A DNA stretch of 64,000 nt from NCBI GenBank assembly GCA_020633775.1, contig JACKDA010000001.1:62001-126000 (forward strand). The letters run 5' to 3'. This document shows, in pieces, positions 46,584 through 55,037 of the stretch (position 1 is the first letter of the stretch; every line of letters begins with the position of its first letter). The stretch is from Gemmatimonadales bacterium (GTDB taxonomy: Bacteria > Gemmatimonadota > Gemmatimonadetes > Gemmatimonadales > GWC2-71-9). A program made the position numbers and the translations under genes. The notes under the pieces are model-generated. The model was not told the DNA's origin, did not search any database, and worked only from the letters and a program-made list of their open reading frames with translations.

Positions 46584-47470
46584 GCCGGGTCACCACCCTC
46601 GACGTCGGCGGGCTCCGCGTCCACGCGCTGCACGCGGGCGTCCAGCACCTCGATGGCGGGGCGATGTTCGGGGTGGTGCCGAAGCCGCTCTGGCAGCGCC
46701 GCATCACCCCGGACGATCGCAACCGGATCCGCCTCGCGATGCGCCCGCTCCTGATCGAGCATCCCGATGGGCTGCTGCTCGTCGACAGCGGGCTCGGCAA
46801 CAAGGAGAACCCGAAGTTCCGCGACATCTACGGCGTCGAGAACGCCGGTGCCGATGGCCGCACCGCGCTGGAGGATGCCCTCGCCGAGCTCGGGCACCGG
46901 CCCGAGGACATCCGGATCGTCCTGAGCACGCACCTGCACTTCGACCATGCCGGCGGCAACACATGGATCCCCGCCGATGACCCCGAGGCGCGGGTGCTGC
47001 CCGCGTTCCCCAACGCCCGCTACATCGCCCATCGTCGCGAGTTCGAGTACGCCACCCACACCAACGAGCGCACCGCCGCGAGCTACCTGCCGCACAACTG
47101 GGAGGTGCTGCAGGAGCGGGGCCTGCTGGAGCTGATCGACGGGCCGGCCGGCACGATCGTCCCCGGGGTGCGGGTGATGATCACCCCGGGCCACACGCCG
47201 TGGCACATGGTGGTCCTGATCGAGGACGGCGGCGAGGGGCTGCTGTATCCGGCCGACACCGTGCCGACCGCGCATCACCTTCCGCTGCCCTGGATCATGG
47301 GTTACGACGTCGAACCGATCCGCACCCTCAACAGCAAGCGCGCGCTGTACACTCGGGGCGTCGCCGAGGGGTGGCGGGTGGTGTTCGAGCATGATGCGGA
47401 CACCGTCGGCGGGCGGCTGGTCCAAGGCGAGCGTGGGGTGGAACTTGCCGAGGTGATCGCGGCGGGGTAG
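46580..47470 (+). CDS. Metallo-beta-lactamase-fold hydrolase
   Basis: This 296-aa protein has the MBL core HLHFDHAGG, with further ligands in ARYIAHRREFEYA, TPGHTPWHMVVL, YPADTVPTAHH and the C-terminal HDAD. The layout resembles the AiiA/methyl-parathion-hydrolase branch (quorum-quenching lactonases and related esterases). The substrate cannot be assigned from motifs, and there is no signal peptide. It is the last gene of the long operon and overlaps the exonuclease gene by 4 nt. Confidence 0.87.
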   Translation: MSRVTTLDVGGLRVHALHAGVQHLDGGAMFGVVPKPLWQRRITPDDRNRIRLAMRPLLIEHPDGLLLVDSGLGNKENPKFRDIYGVENAGADGRTALEDALAELGHRPEDIRIVLSTHLHFDHAGGNTWIPADDPEARVLPAFPNARYIAHRREFEYATHTNERTAASYLPHNWEVLQERGLLELIDGPAGTIVPGVRVMITPGHTPWHMVVLIEDGGEGLLYPADTVPTAHHLPLPWIMGYDVEPIRTLNSKRALYTRGVAEGWRVVFEHDADTVGGRLVQGERGVELAEVIAAG

Positions 47471-47619
47471 CGTCGGCGGGCGAGTGCTGAGCCTCCGCGC
47501 ATGGCAATCGCGCTGACCGAGGACACGCACGCATGTGCTAGGTTGTGAAGCGAGCCCCGGGCCGTCGCATGCTGCGGCGGGGCAGGGCCGCCACTCACCG
47601 CCCCCGGAGGAGTCCAGCC

Positions 47620-47889
47620 ATGGACATCGGTGCGTTCATCCCGATCGCCGCGATCGTCGTCGGCGTGCCCGGCGTCGTCGCCTTCGTGTCGCTGCTCGCC
47701 AACCACACCCGGAAGATGAAGGAACTCGAGGTGCGCGAGAAGGAGGCCGGCGCCGATGCCCTGCGCCCGGCCGTGGACGCCCTCACCGACGACGTGCACG
47801 ACCTGCGCAGCCACCTCGCGGAGGTGCAGGAGCGGCTCGACTTCGCGGAACGGATGCTCGCTTCCGGGAAGCCGGCGGCCGATGACTGA
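47620..47889 (+). CDS. Small membrane protein with coiled coil (PspB-like paralogue)
   Basis: This 89-aa protein has one N-terminal membrane helix (IAAIVVGVPGVVAFVSLLA), a basic/acidic stretch (KMKELEVREKEAGAD) and a coiled coil (DDVHDLRSHLAEVQERLDF). It has the same plan and length as the protein at 32343-32639. A strong GGAGGAG lies 7 nt before ATG 47620. The 149-bp upstream gap holds a possible -10 (TAGGTT at 47539-47544) but no clear -35. It overlaps the next membrane protein gene by 8 nt. Confidence 0.75.
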   Translation: MDIGAFIPIAAIVVGVPGVVAFVSLLANHTRKMKELEVREKEAGADALRPAVDALTDDVHDLRSHLAEVQERLDFAERMLASGKPAADD

Positions 47890-48364
47890 GGCGACGATGG
47901 TCGCGATCGCGCTCTGCGGCCTGGTCACCGGGTTCCTGCTGGCGTTCGCGGTGGTGGTCATGCCCGGACTGCGGCAGCTCGACGACGGCGCCTACCTGCG
48001 CGCGTTCCAGGTGATCGACGGCGTGATCCAGCGTCGGCAGCCGCTCTTCCTCCTCCTCTGGGTCGGGGCACTGCTCGCGGTCGCCGTGGTGATGGGGCTC
48101 GCGGTGCGGTTCCACGTCGGCACCGAACGCCTCCTCGCCGTCGCGGCCGGGGTGCTCTACCTGGGTGGCGTCCAGCTGCTGACGATGATCGTCCACCTGC
48201 CGCTCAACGCGATGGTGCAGCGGATCGATCCCGCGGCGACCGCGACCACGCTGCGCGAGGCACGCACCACCTTCGAGGCGCGCTGGACACGCTGGAACGC
48301 CGTCCGGGTCGGGTTCGGCATGGCCACGGTGATCCTCCTGCTGGCGCTGCTGGCGCGGTTGTGA
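47882..48364 (+). CDS. DUF1772-like four-helix membrane protein
   Basis: This 160-aa inner-membrane protein has four hydrophobic helices (about 5-25, 55-75, 82-105, 138-158). The FAVVVMPGLRQLDDGAYLRA segment between helices 1 and 2 and the loop VHLPLNAMVQR match the DUF1772 (anthrone-oxygenase-like) family. Function in bacteria is unknown. ATG 47882 overlaps the preceding gene by 8 nt, suggesting the two membrane proteins are made together. Confidence 0.75.
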   Translation: MTEATMVAIALCGLVTGFLLAFAVVVMPGLRQLDDGAYLRAFQVIDGVIQRRQPLFLLLWVGALLAVAVVMGLAVRFHVGTERLLAVAAGVLYLGGVQLLTMIVHLPLNAMVQRIDPAATATTLREARTTFEARWTRWNAVRVGFGMATVILLLALLARL

Positions 48365-48416
48365 CCTGTCCGCCGTCCCCGTGGCGGCGATCCGCTTTCT
48401 GATCCCGGAGATTCCG

Positions 48417-48914
48417 ATGCCTGATGCGAGCCGTCGTGCGATGCCGCTGGCCCTGCTGCTCCTCCTTGCCTCGACCGGCAGCGCGTCGGCCCAGTTCGTC
48501 GCCGACCGCCCGGTCCTCACCCACGAGGGGGCCAAGATCGTCGCGGCGGCGGCCGAGGCCGAAGCGGTCCGGAACGGCTGGGAGGTGGTGATCGTCGTCA
48601 CCGATCCGGCCGGCGAGCTCCTCCACCTGCAGCGCATGGATGGCGCCCAGCTCGGCAGCATGCAGATCGCCCAGGCGAAGGCGCGGACCAGCGCGCGCTA
48701 CCGGCGGCCGAGCAAGTCGTTCGCCGATGGCCTCGCGAATGGCAGCATGACCGCGCTGGTCCTCCCCGACGTCATCCCGCTCGAGGGGGGCCTCCCGATC
48801 GTGGTCGGCGACCGGGTGATCGGGGCCGTGGGGGTCAGCGGGGTGCGCTCCAGCGAGGATGCGCAGATCGCGCAGGCCGGGATCGAGGCGCTCCTCGCGA
48901 AGCTGCAGGAGTGA
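48417..48914 (+). CDS. Secreted GlcG/HbpS-family (heme-binding-like) protein
   Basis: This 165-aa protein has a signal peptide (MPLALLLLLASTGSASAQ, cleaved after ASA) followed by a GlcG/HbpS domain: LTHEGAKIVAAAAEAEAVRN, VVIVVTDPAGELLHLQRMDG, AQAKARTSARYRRPSK and LPIVVGDRVIGAVGVSG. HbpS members bind heme; GlcG members have unknown ligands. ATG 48417 has GGAG six bases upstream. A convergent membrane protein gene follows 18 bp later. Confidence 0.87.
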   Translation: MPDASRRAMPLALLLLLASTGSASAQFVADRPVLTHEGAKIVAAAAEAEAVRNGWEVVIVVTDPAGELLHLQRMDGAQLGSMQIAQAKARTSARYRRPSKSFADGLANGSMTALVLPDVIPLEGGLPIVVGDRVIGAVGVSGVRSSEDAQIAQAGIEALLAKLQE

Positions 48915-48932
48915 GGGCGGCTCGACCCGCCA

Positions 48933-49544
48933 TCACCCCGGTGCCGAGACCGCCTGACTTGCCCGGCGCGGCATCAGCGCAACGCACAGGGTCCACACCG
49001 CGAAGAGCAGGACCATCGGGAACAGCTTGCGCGCCTCCTCGATCTCGAAGGTCACCACGAGGACCGGGGCGATCCCGTGGGCGAGCGCGCCGAGGATGCC
49101 GAGCGGTGCGAACCACCACCGCCCCAGTTCGCCAGTGCGGACGCCAGCCACGATGGCCCCGGCCGTGAGCACCCCGAAGATCGGGTAGGCCACGACGGCG
49201 AGGTTCAGGTGCGTCGTGAGGATCGGCGTCGGCTCGCCTGCGACCAGGTGATCCAGGTCGAGATACGCGATCAGGTGGAAGAACATCTCGATCGTCTGCA
49301 GCAGCGTGCCGGCGAAGGCCAGCCCCGCCCATCGGCGCATCGTCGGGCTCTCGGCCACGGCCCGCCAGTAGCCGAGGATCGCGAGTGTGAGCGCCACGAA
49401 CCCGGCGAGCACCCACGAGTGGGAGGGGATCCAGGCCGGGTCGGCGAGCATCTCGGCCATCGTGCCGCCGGGGTGCATCGGCCCGCCGATCACGATGAGG
49501 ATGCCGCCGAGGGCGAGCAGCGGGCGCCAGAGCCGTGCGAGCAT
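48933..49544 (-). CDS. Hypothetical multi-spanning membrane protein
   Basis: I do not recognise this 203-aa protein. Six or so hydrophobic helices are evident (about 8-22, 45-62, 74-92, 115-132, 142-163, 172-192), with PMHPGGTMAEMLADPAW in the first external loop and several His residues (MHPGG, FFHLIAY, TTHLNLA, AHGIAP) that might bind metal or heme. The start has GGAG seven bases upstream on the minus strand. It is divergent from the M28 peptidase gene. It is the only minus-strand gene in the right half of the window. Confidence 0.72.
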   Translation of the reverse strand: MLARLWRPLLALGGILIVIGGPMHPGGTMAEMLADPAWIPSHSWVLAGFVALTLAILGYWRAVAESPTMRRWAGLAFAGTLLQTIEMFFHLIAYLDLDHLVAGEPTPILTTHLNLAVVAYPIFGVLTAGAIVAGVRTGELGRWWFAPLGILGALAHGIAPVLVVTFEIEEARKLFPMVLLFAVWTLCVALMPRRASQAVSAPG

Positions 49545-49602
49545 CGGGTGACTCCAATGGCAAGGGACCCGCTAGGGTGCGCCCGGAATCGCGAGTCGGC
49601 AA

Positions 49603-49639
49603 GGGGGTGGGGCCGGGGAGCCCTCCCAACCCCACCCCC
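49603..49639. repeat. G/C-tract hairpin in a divergent intergenic region
   Basis: GGGGGTGGGG (49603-49612) and CCCCACCCCC (49630-49639) form a perfect 10-bp stem. Both flanking genes point away from it, so it is not a terminator. The G-rich strand could also form a quadruplex. It may be a regulatory site for the divergent pair. Confidence 0.4.
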
Positions 49640-49691
49640 GCGCGGCGCGTAGCAGGACGTCCCCCTTTCACCCCACCGTCGGAGCACCAGG

Positions 49692-51245
49692 ATGCGCATG
49701 CTGCGTTGGAGCGGGCTCGCCCTGCTCGGCACCCTCACCGTCCTCCCCCTGTCGGCACAGGAACGGGTCGATGTCGCGACCATCGAGCGGATCAAGACCG
49801 AGGCGATGGAGCGCTCCCAGGTCATGGACATCATGAGCTGGCTGACCGACGTCCATGGGCCGCGGCTCACCGGCTCGCCGATCACGAAGGCCGCGGGCGA
49901 CTGGGCGATCGAGACCATGAAGGGATGGGGCCTCGAGAACGTCCACTACGAGTGGTGGGGACCGTTCGGTCGCGGCTGGGTCGCCGACCACTTCCACGCG
50001 ATGATGACCGCGCCGCACCCGTTCCAGCTGATCGCCTATCCCGCCGCGTGGTCGGTCGGGACCAACGGCGTCGCGACCGGCGACGTGGTGCGCATCGCGA
50101 TCGACTCGGTGGCCGACTTCGACCGGCTCAAGGGCACCCTGCGCGGCAAGTGGGTGATGATGGACCCGGTCCCCACCATCGAGGCGCACTGGCAGCCGCT
50201 GGCGACCCGCTTCACCGACGACGCGCTCGCCGGGATGGCGGCGGTCCAGCCGCCGACCCAGGCGCAGCAAGCGGCGAGTCGCGGCGGCCGCGGTGCCTTC
50301 GGCGGCGGCCCGCGCGGGCCGAACATGGCCCAGCTCCGCACCGAGTTCTTCGTGAACGAGGGCGTCCTCGGGGTGCTGGTGCCGAGCACGCGCGACGGCG
50401 GCACCCTGCGGGCCGCGGCGACCGGGAACCGCAACCCTGATGCCCCGGCGGCGGTGCCGTCGATCATCGTCGCGGGGGAGCACTATGGCCGGATCTCGCG
50501 CCTGCTGGAGAAGCAGATCCCGGTCACCGTCGAGATCGACTCCCGGGTGCGCTTCACCGACGGCGACCTGCGGTCGTTCAACATCCTCGGCGAGATCCCC
50601 GGCACCGACCCCGCCCTCAAGGATGAGGTCGTGATGATCGGGGCGCACTTCGACTCGTGGCACATGGGCACCGGCGCCACCGACAACGGCGCCGGGTCGG
50701 CGACGATGCTCGAGGCGATGCGGATCCTGAAGGCGCTGGACCTGAAGCCCCGTCGCACGATCCGCATCGGGCTGTGGACCGGCGAGGAACAGGGCCTGAT
50801 CGGCTCCCGCCAGTACGTCGCGGCCCACCTCGCGTCGCGCGACTCGACCGGGCTCCAGACCATGCCGGCGTGGCAGAAGTTCCAGGCCTACTTCAACGTC
50901 GACAACGGCGGCGGCAAGATCCGCGGCGTGTTCCAGCAGAGCAATCCGGAGGTCGCCCCGATCTTCGAGGCGTGGATGCAGCCGTTCAATGCGGGCGGGA
51001 TGCAGACGCTGACGATCACCAACACCGGCGGGACCGACCACCTCGCCTTCGACGGCGTGGGGCTCCCGGGCTTCCAGTTCATCCAGGATCCGCTGGAGTA
51101 CGGCACCCGGACGCACCACACCAACATGGACGTGTACGAGCGGATCCAGCCCGACGACATGAAGTGGAATGCGGCCGTGCTCGCGGCGTTCGCCTGGCAG
51201 GCGGCCCAGCGCGACGGCCAGCTGCCGCGGAAGGACGCCCGGTAG
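49692..51245 (+). CDS. Secreted M28-family zinc metallopeptidase
   Basis: This 517-aa protein has a signal peptide (MRMLRWSGLALLGTLTVLP...SAQ), a protease-associated-type region and a C-terminal M28 peptidase domain. Zinc ligands and catalytic residues are visible in IGAHFDSWHMGTGATDNGAG (His and bridging Asp), IGLWTGEEQGLIGSRQYV (catalytic Glu pair), FNVDNGGG and YGTRTHHTNMD. An extra Gly/Arg-rich insert (SRGGRGAFGGGPRGPN, about residues 195-212) interrupts the N-terminal half. It likely digests peptides outside the cytoplasm. ATG 49692 has GGAG seven bases upstream. Confidence 0.93.
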   Translation: MRMLRWSGLALLGTLTVLPLSAQERVDVATIERIKTEAMERSQVMDIMSWLTDVHGPRLTGSPITKAAGDWAIETMKGWGLENVHYEWWGPFGRGWVADHFHAMMTAPHPFQLIAYPAAWSVGTNGVATGDVVRIAIDSVADFDRLKGTLRGKWVMMDPVPTIEAHWQPLATRFTDDALAGMAAVQPPTQAQQAASRGGRGAFGGGPRGPNMAQLRTEFFVNEGVLGVLVPSTRDGGTLRAAATGNRNPDAPAAVPSIIVAGEHYGRISRLLEKQIPVTVEIDSRVRFTDGDLRSFNILGEIPGTDPALKDEVVMIGAHFDSWHMGTGATDNGAGSATMLEAMRILKALDLKPRRTIRIGLWTGEEQGLIGSRQYVAAHLASRDSTGLQTMPAWQKFQAYFNVDNGGGKIRGVFQQSNPEVAPIFEAWMQPFNAGGMQTLTITNTGGTDHLAFDGVGLPGFQFIQDPLEYGTRTHHTNMDVYERIQPDDMKWNAAVLAAFAWQAAQRDGQLPRKDAR

Positions 51246-51374
51246 GGAGCATCGGGGCGACGGCAGGGGCCACCGTGCCTCCTGCCGTCGCTGCACCGAA
51301 TTCCACGTCCGTTCGCGGCGAGCAGGAACACCGCGCCGCCCCTAGCGTGATGGCTCCACCCTTCAGGAGCCCTC

Positions 51375-52847
51375 ATGTCCCGCCACCGGTTCTGCGTCCT
51401 GCTCGCCATCTCCCTGGCCTCGCGCAGTGCGACGAGCGCGGCGCAGCACGCCAGCCACTCCCACACCGCACCACAGGCGCCCATTCCCGGCAAGCTGCCG
51501 ATCACGTCGCGCTCCCCGGCGGCGATCGCGCTCTACCTCGAGGGCCGCACCCTGCAGGAGGCCCTCAAGCCGCATGAGGCGCATGCGCGCTACGGGCGTG
51601 CCCTCGCGCTCGATCGCGGCTTCGCGCTCGCGGCCTACGGGCTCGCGGCGACCGCCCCCTCGCCGCGTGCCGCGCGGGAGCACCTGCGCCAGGCCCTCGC
51701 GCTCGGCGACTCGGCATCGGCCGGCGAGCGACTGGTGATCCGTGTTCTCGAGGCACGGCTCGACCGGGGTCCGGCGGCGTGGGCCGCCGTCGCCGAATCA
51801 CTCGTGGCGCTCCACCCTGACGACGAACGCGCCCACTGGATGCTCGGCAGCGCCCGCTCGGCCCTCGGCGAGTACGCGGCCGCACTGGCCGCCTACCGGG
51901 GCGCCATCGGCATCAACCCCGAATTTGCCCTCGCCTACAACTCGATCGGCTACGCCGAACGGAACGCCGGCCATCCGGCGGCGGCCGAGGCGGCGTTCCG
52001 CCGGTACATCGCGCTCGTCCCCGACGATCCGAACCCGTATGATTCCTACGGCGAGCTCCTCCTCACGCTGGGGCGCTTCGATGAGGCGATCGCCCAGTAC
52101 CGGCGGGCCCAGGCGATCGATCCGGCGTTCGCCGGTTCGTTCGTGGGTATCGCCAGCGCGGAGGCCCTTGCCGGGCGCCATGAGGCCGGTCGGGCGGAGG
52201 CGCGGCGGTACCTCGCGGCGGCGCGCGACGCCCACGAACAACGCGCCGCACTCCAGACCCTCGCGCTCGTCGAGGCGGACGATGGCCGTCCCGACGACGC
52301 CCTTGCGGCCCTCACGCGGATGCACGACGTCGCCGCCTCGGACGGCGACACCGCCAGCATGGTGGAGGACGTGATGGATCGTGGCGAGTTGCTGCTGGAC
52401 CTCGGGCGGGTGGCGGAGGCCGAGCGCGCGATTCGCGACGCCGACCTGCTCGCTGCGGCGGCCTCGATTCCGGTGGAGCAGCAGGTCGAGGTCATCGCCC
52501 GGACGGACTTCCTGCTGGCCCGGGTGGCCATCGCCGCGGGCGAACTCGACCGCGCGGCGACGGCGGCCGCGAACCTGGCTGACGGGGATGAGCGCTGGCA
52601 AGGCCGCGCCCACGAGCTGCGGGGCCGCGTGGCCCTCGCGGCCGGCGAGGTGGCGCGGGCGGTGGTCGAGCTCGAGGCGGCCGACCGGAGTGATCCGTCG
52701 GTGCTGGTCCTGCTTGCGCGTGCGCATCAGGGCAACGGGCACGCCGCGATGGCGCGTCAGATCGGTGCGACGGTGGCGGCAACGCACCGGCTGCTGAATT
52801 GGCCGCTGGTGCGGGCGCGGATCGCCTTGCGGGAGGTCGTGTGGTGA
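51375..52847 (+). CDS. Secreted or periplasmic tetratricopeptide-repeat protein
   Basis: This 490-aa protein has a short N-terminal signal-like segment (FCVLLAISLASRSATSAAQ). At least five TPR units follow, such as ALGEYAAALAAYRGAIGINP, AGHPAAAEAAFRRYIALVP and LGRFDEAIAQYRRAQAIDP (about 155-260). Less regular helical repeats run to the C-terminus. No catalytic domain is visible; it is probably a scaffold for protein interactions. AGGAG lies six bases before ATG 51375. Its stop overlaps the Ada-like regulator by 4 nt. Confidence 0.87.
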   Translation: MSRHRFCVLLAISLASRSATSAAQHASHSHTAPQAPIPGKLPITSRSPAAIALYLEGRTLQEALKPHEAHARYGRALALDRGFALAAYGLAATAPSPRAAREHLRQALALGDSASAGERLVIRVLEARLDRGPAAWAAVAESLVALHPDDERAHWMLGSARSALGEYAAALAAYRGAIGINPEFALAYNSIGYAERNAGHPAAAEAAFRRYIALVPDDPNPYDSYGELLLTLGRFDEAIAQYRRAQAIDPAFAGSFVGIASAEALAGRHEAGRAEARRYLAAARDAHEQRAALQTLALVEADDGRPDDALAALTRMHDVAASDGDTASMVEDVMDRGELLLDLGRVAEAERAIRDADLLAAAASIPVEQQVEVIARTDFLLARVAIAAGELDRAATAAANLADGDERWQGRAHELRGRVALAAGEVARAVVELEAADRSDPSVLVLLARAHQGNGHAAMARQIGATVAATHRLLNWPLVRARIALREVVW

Positions 52848-53431
52848 CCGGCACCACGCGGTACCCGCCGACGCCATCGGCGCTGCACGAGGCCGTCGAC
52901 ACCCGGGACCCGCGCTACGACGGCGTCTTCTTCGTCGCGATTCGCTCGACCGGCATCTACTGTCGGCCGATCTGTCCCTCGCGGCGGGCCCGCCGTGAGA
53001 ACCGCGTCTTTTTCGCGAGTCGTGGCGAGGCGGAGGATGCCGGGTTCCGGCCCTGCCGCCGCTGCCGCCCCGAGCTCGCGCCGGGGCAGGGGCCGCTCGA
53101 GGTGGTGCCACGGGTCGCGGGGGAGGCGGTCGAGCGGATCGCCACGGGGGCGCTCGACGGTCGGTCGGTGCGGGACCTCGCGGAGGACCTCGGGTTGAGC
53201 GAGCGCCACCTGCGCCGGGCGATCGAGCGGGAATTCGGGGTGGCGCCCCGCGATCTCGCGGCCGAGTTGCGACTCCGCAAGGCCACCGACCTGCTGCGGG
53301 ACACCGCGCTGCCGGTGACCCGGATCGCCTACCTGAGCGGGTTCCAGAGCTTGCGCCGGTTCAACGCGGCGTTCCTCGAGCGGCACGGGATGCCGCCGAG
53401 CGCCTGGCGACGGGCCCAGGTCACGGGGTAG
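52844..53431 (+). CDS. Ada N-terminal (methylphosphotriester) domain fused to AraC-type HTH
   Basis: This 195-aa protein combines the Ada zinc domain with an AraC-type double helix-turn-helix (about 100-190: SVRDLAEDLGLSERHLRRAI, then TRIAYLSGFQSLRRFNAAF). In the Ada domain Cys ligands and the methyl acceptor are in YCRPICPSR and PCRRCRPE. This is the AdaA plan: methyl transfer from DNA phosphotriesters switches it into an activator of alkylation repair genes. The O6-methylguanine transferase half and an AlkA fusion are absent, and no repair gene is adjacent. GTG 52844 overlaps the TPR gene. Confidence 0.92.
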   Translation: MTGTTRYPPTPSALHEAVDTRDPRYDGVFFVAIRSTGIYCRPICPSRRARRENRVFFASRGEAEDAGFRPCRRCRPELAPGQGPLEVVPRVAGEAVERIATGALDGRSVRDLAEDLGLSERHLRRAIEREFGVAPRDLAAELRLRKATDLLRDTALPVTRIAYLSGFQSLRRFNAAFLERHGMPPSAWRRAQVTG

Positions 53432-53573
53432 GGCGGGGGTTGGCGGGCGGCCGCTGTCGGGCGATCCTACGACAGTTGCCCAAGGATGTCCCCCGTCGCG
53501 CCCTTCCGAGCTCGAGCCATGGCACCGGTTCGCACTGTTCAGGCGGGCGTCCCTGACACGCAGAGCAACCACG

Positions 53574-54803
53574 ATGATCGCTCCCATAGTCCATCTTCTG
53601 GCACTGCACTCCCTTCACGGCGCACACCCGGCGCTTCAGGCCTCTGACACGCTCTGGCAGCAGCCCTCCCAAGCTGCGTCCTGGCAAGGAGTAGCCAGCG
53701 CGGAAATCGTGCTGCGTCGGCCTGCCGACCAGTCCCCGGGGCCCTACCTTGGTCAAGTGACTCACCTCGTAGCCATGCGCAATGGCGGGGTGCTGCTCAT
53801 TGATGAGCAGCCTGAGGCCTCCCCTATCGTGATCCTCGATCCGCAGGGGCGGTACGACCACGGGATCGGTCGATTGGGGGAGGGACCCGGTGAGATGCGC
53901 TTCCCCGTCCGGGCCGCCGTCGGTCCACAGGGCCAAATCTTCGTGCTTTCCCAGGGCCTGAGGCGCATCAGCAAGTGGTCGGAGGATGGCGACCTGATGC
54001 TGGAGGTGCCTACACGGGATGTTCAGGGGTCACCTCACCTCTTCGGCCTCGATGTGTCCGGCGCGGGTGCCCTCTTCGTGGTGGGTTGGGCATACGATGC
54101 ACGGACGAGCGGTCCGAGAAACTCCCTCTGGACATACCCCCCTACCAGGTTTCAGAAGTTCGACCTGCAGACCGGCACCTCGTCCGCTCCGTCGTCTGAA
54201 GCAGTCCTTCCACCACCGACGAACCGAGTCCCCTTTGGACCGGCGTTCTTTCGTGTCCTGCTCTCTGACGGGCGTGTCGCGACGGTCTCGAGCGACCGAG
54301 TCGGGTTCACTTGGCGCGACCCTACCGGTGCGGTCAAGGGTGTCTGGCGGGACTATCCGAGGTTTCCCGTTTCTGAGGAGGAGCGCAAGGAGCAGCTTGC
54401 GGCCCGGCGATACATGGAGGACAACGCGCCCGCGTTCTTCAGGCCCCCGGATGTGACAATCCCTGCCTACAAGCAGCGGGTCATGGGGGCGAGATCTGAT
54501 CCTGCCGGCTACTTGTGGCTGCGCTTGAGCGGGCGTGGGACGCGAGGAAGGCCGAGGTCCGGCGGGACCATCACCGGTGGCCCTGCTGCTCCTAGCCTGA
54601 CTTTCGTCGAACCCCAGCGGTATGCAGTCTTCCGGAACGACGGCCGGTTCATGGGCGAAGTAGAGTTTCCGCTCTCGGTCGAAGACCTCTCGTTTCATGG
54701 TGCCTGGGCATGGGGCGTCGAGACGTCCGACTTTGGAGAGCAGACTCTCGTCAAGTTCCGCACCCCGCTGCCGTTGCCACGACGTGCCGGACGCTCGCCG
54801 TAG
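53574..54803 (+). CDS. 6-bladed beta-propeller-like protein, probably exported
   Basis: This 409-aa protein shows propeller-like repeats: GNGGVLLIDEQP-type strands, IVILDPQGRYDHGIGRLGEGPGEMRF (only short pieces quoted: ILDPQGRYDHGIGRLGEG), AVGPQGQIFVLSQGLRRISK and RSDPAGYLWLRLSG. The GEGPGE turn is typical of 6-bladed propeller proteins related to NHL repeats. A weak N-terminal hydrophobic stretch suggests export. There is no Shine-Dalgarno sequence. GC is clearly lower than in neighbours and codon choice is less third-position GC-biased, so it may have been acquired. Function unknown. Confidence 0.75.
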   Translation: MIAPIVHLLALHSLHGAHPALQASDTLWQQPSQAASWQGVASAEIVLRRPADQSPGPYLGQVTHLVAMRNGGVLLIDEQPEASPIVILDPQGRYDHGIGRLGEGPGEMRFPVRAAVGPQGQIFVLSQGLRRISKWSEDGDLMLEVPTRDVQGSPHLFGLDVSGAGALFVVGWAYDARTSGPRNSLWTYPPTRFQKFDLQTGTSSAPSSEAVLPPPTNRVPFGPAFFRVLLSDGRVATVSSDRVGFTWRDPTGAVKGVWRDYPRFPVSEEERKEQLAARRYMEDNAPAFFRPPDVTIPAYKQRVMGARSDPAGYLWLRLSGRGTRGRPRSGGTITGGPAAPSLTFVEPQRYAVFRNDGRFMGEVEFPLSVEDLSFHGAWAWGVETSDFGEQTLVKFRTPLPLPRRAGRSP

Positions 54804-55037
54804 GAGAAGGATGCGGCCTCGATATCTCGGCTCCCCCATCGAGCACCCTTCCAACCCGGCGTGCCCGGGCACCCATCCCCGTGACTCGCCGCCCGCCGCG
54901 GCCTGACCGACGGCACTGCGCCGACGAGCGATCAGACCTCCGAGCCCCCTCTCGACCCTGTGCCACAGGGAGGCGGCAGGTCGGGCCCGCGAGATCGGCC
55001 CCCGACTGGGTGCCAGGTGCTTGTCGCAGCATTCGAC
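54804..55037. other. Intergenic DNA before the 21-bp repeat array
   Basis: This stretch holds no convincing gene: open frames across it have no ribosome binding site, family resemblance or consistent codon bias. No terminator for the upstream propeller-like gene is visible. It leads directly into the tandem array. Confidence 0.5.

Noticed and set aside
53454..53475. Terminator after the Ada-like regulator
   Set aside because: CTGTCG/CGACAG is only a 6-bp stem with a 10-nt loop and no T-run, which is expected by chance in this sequence.
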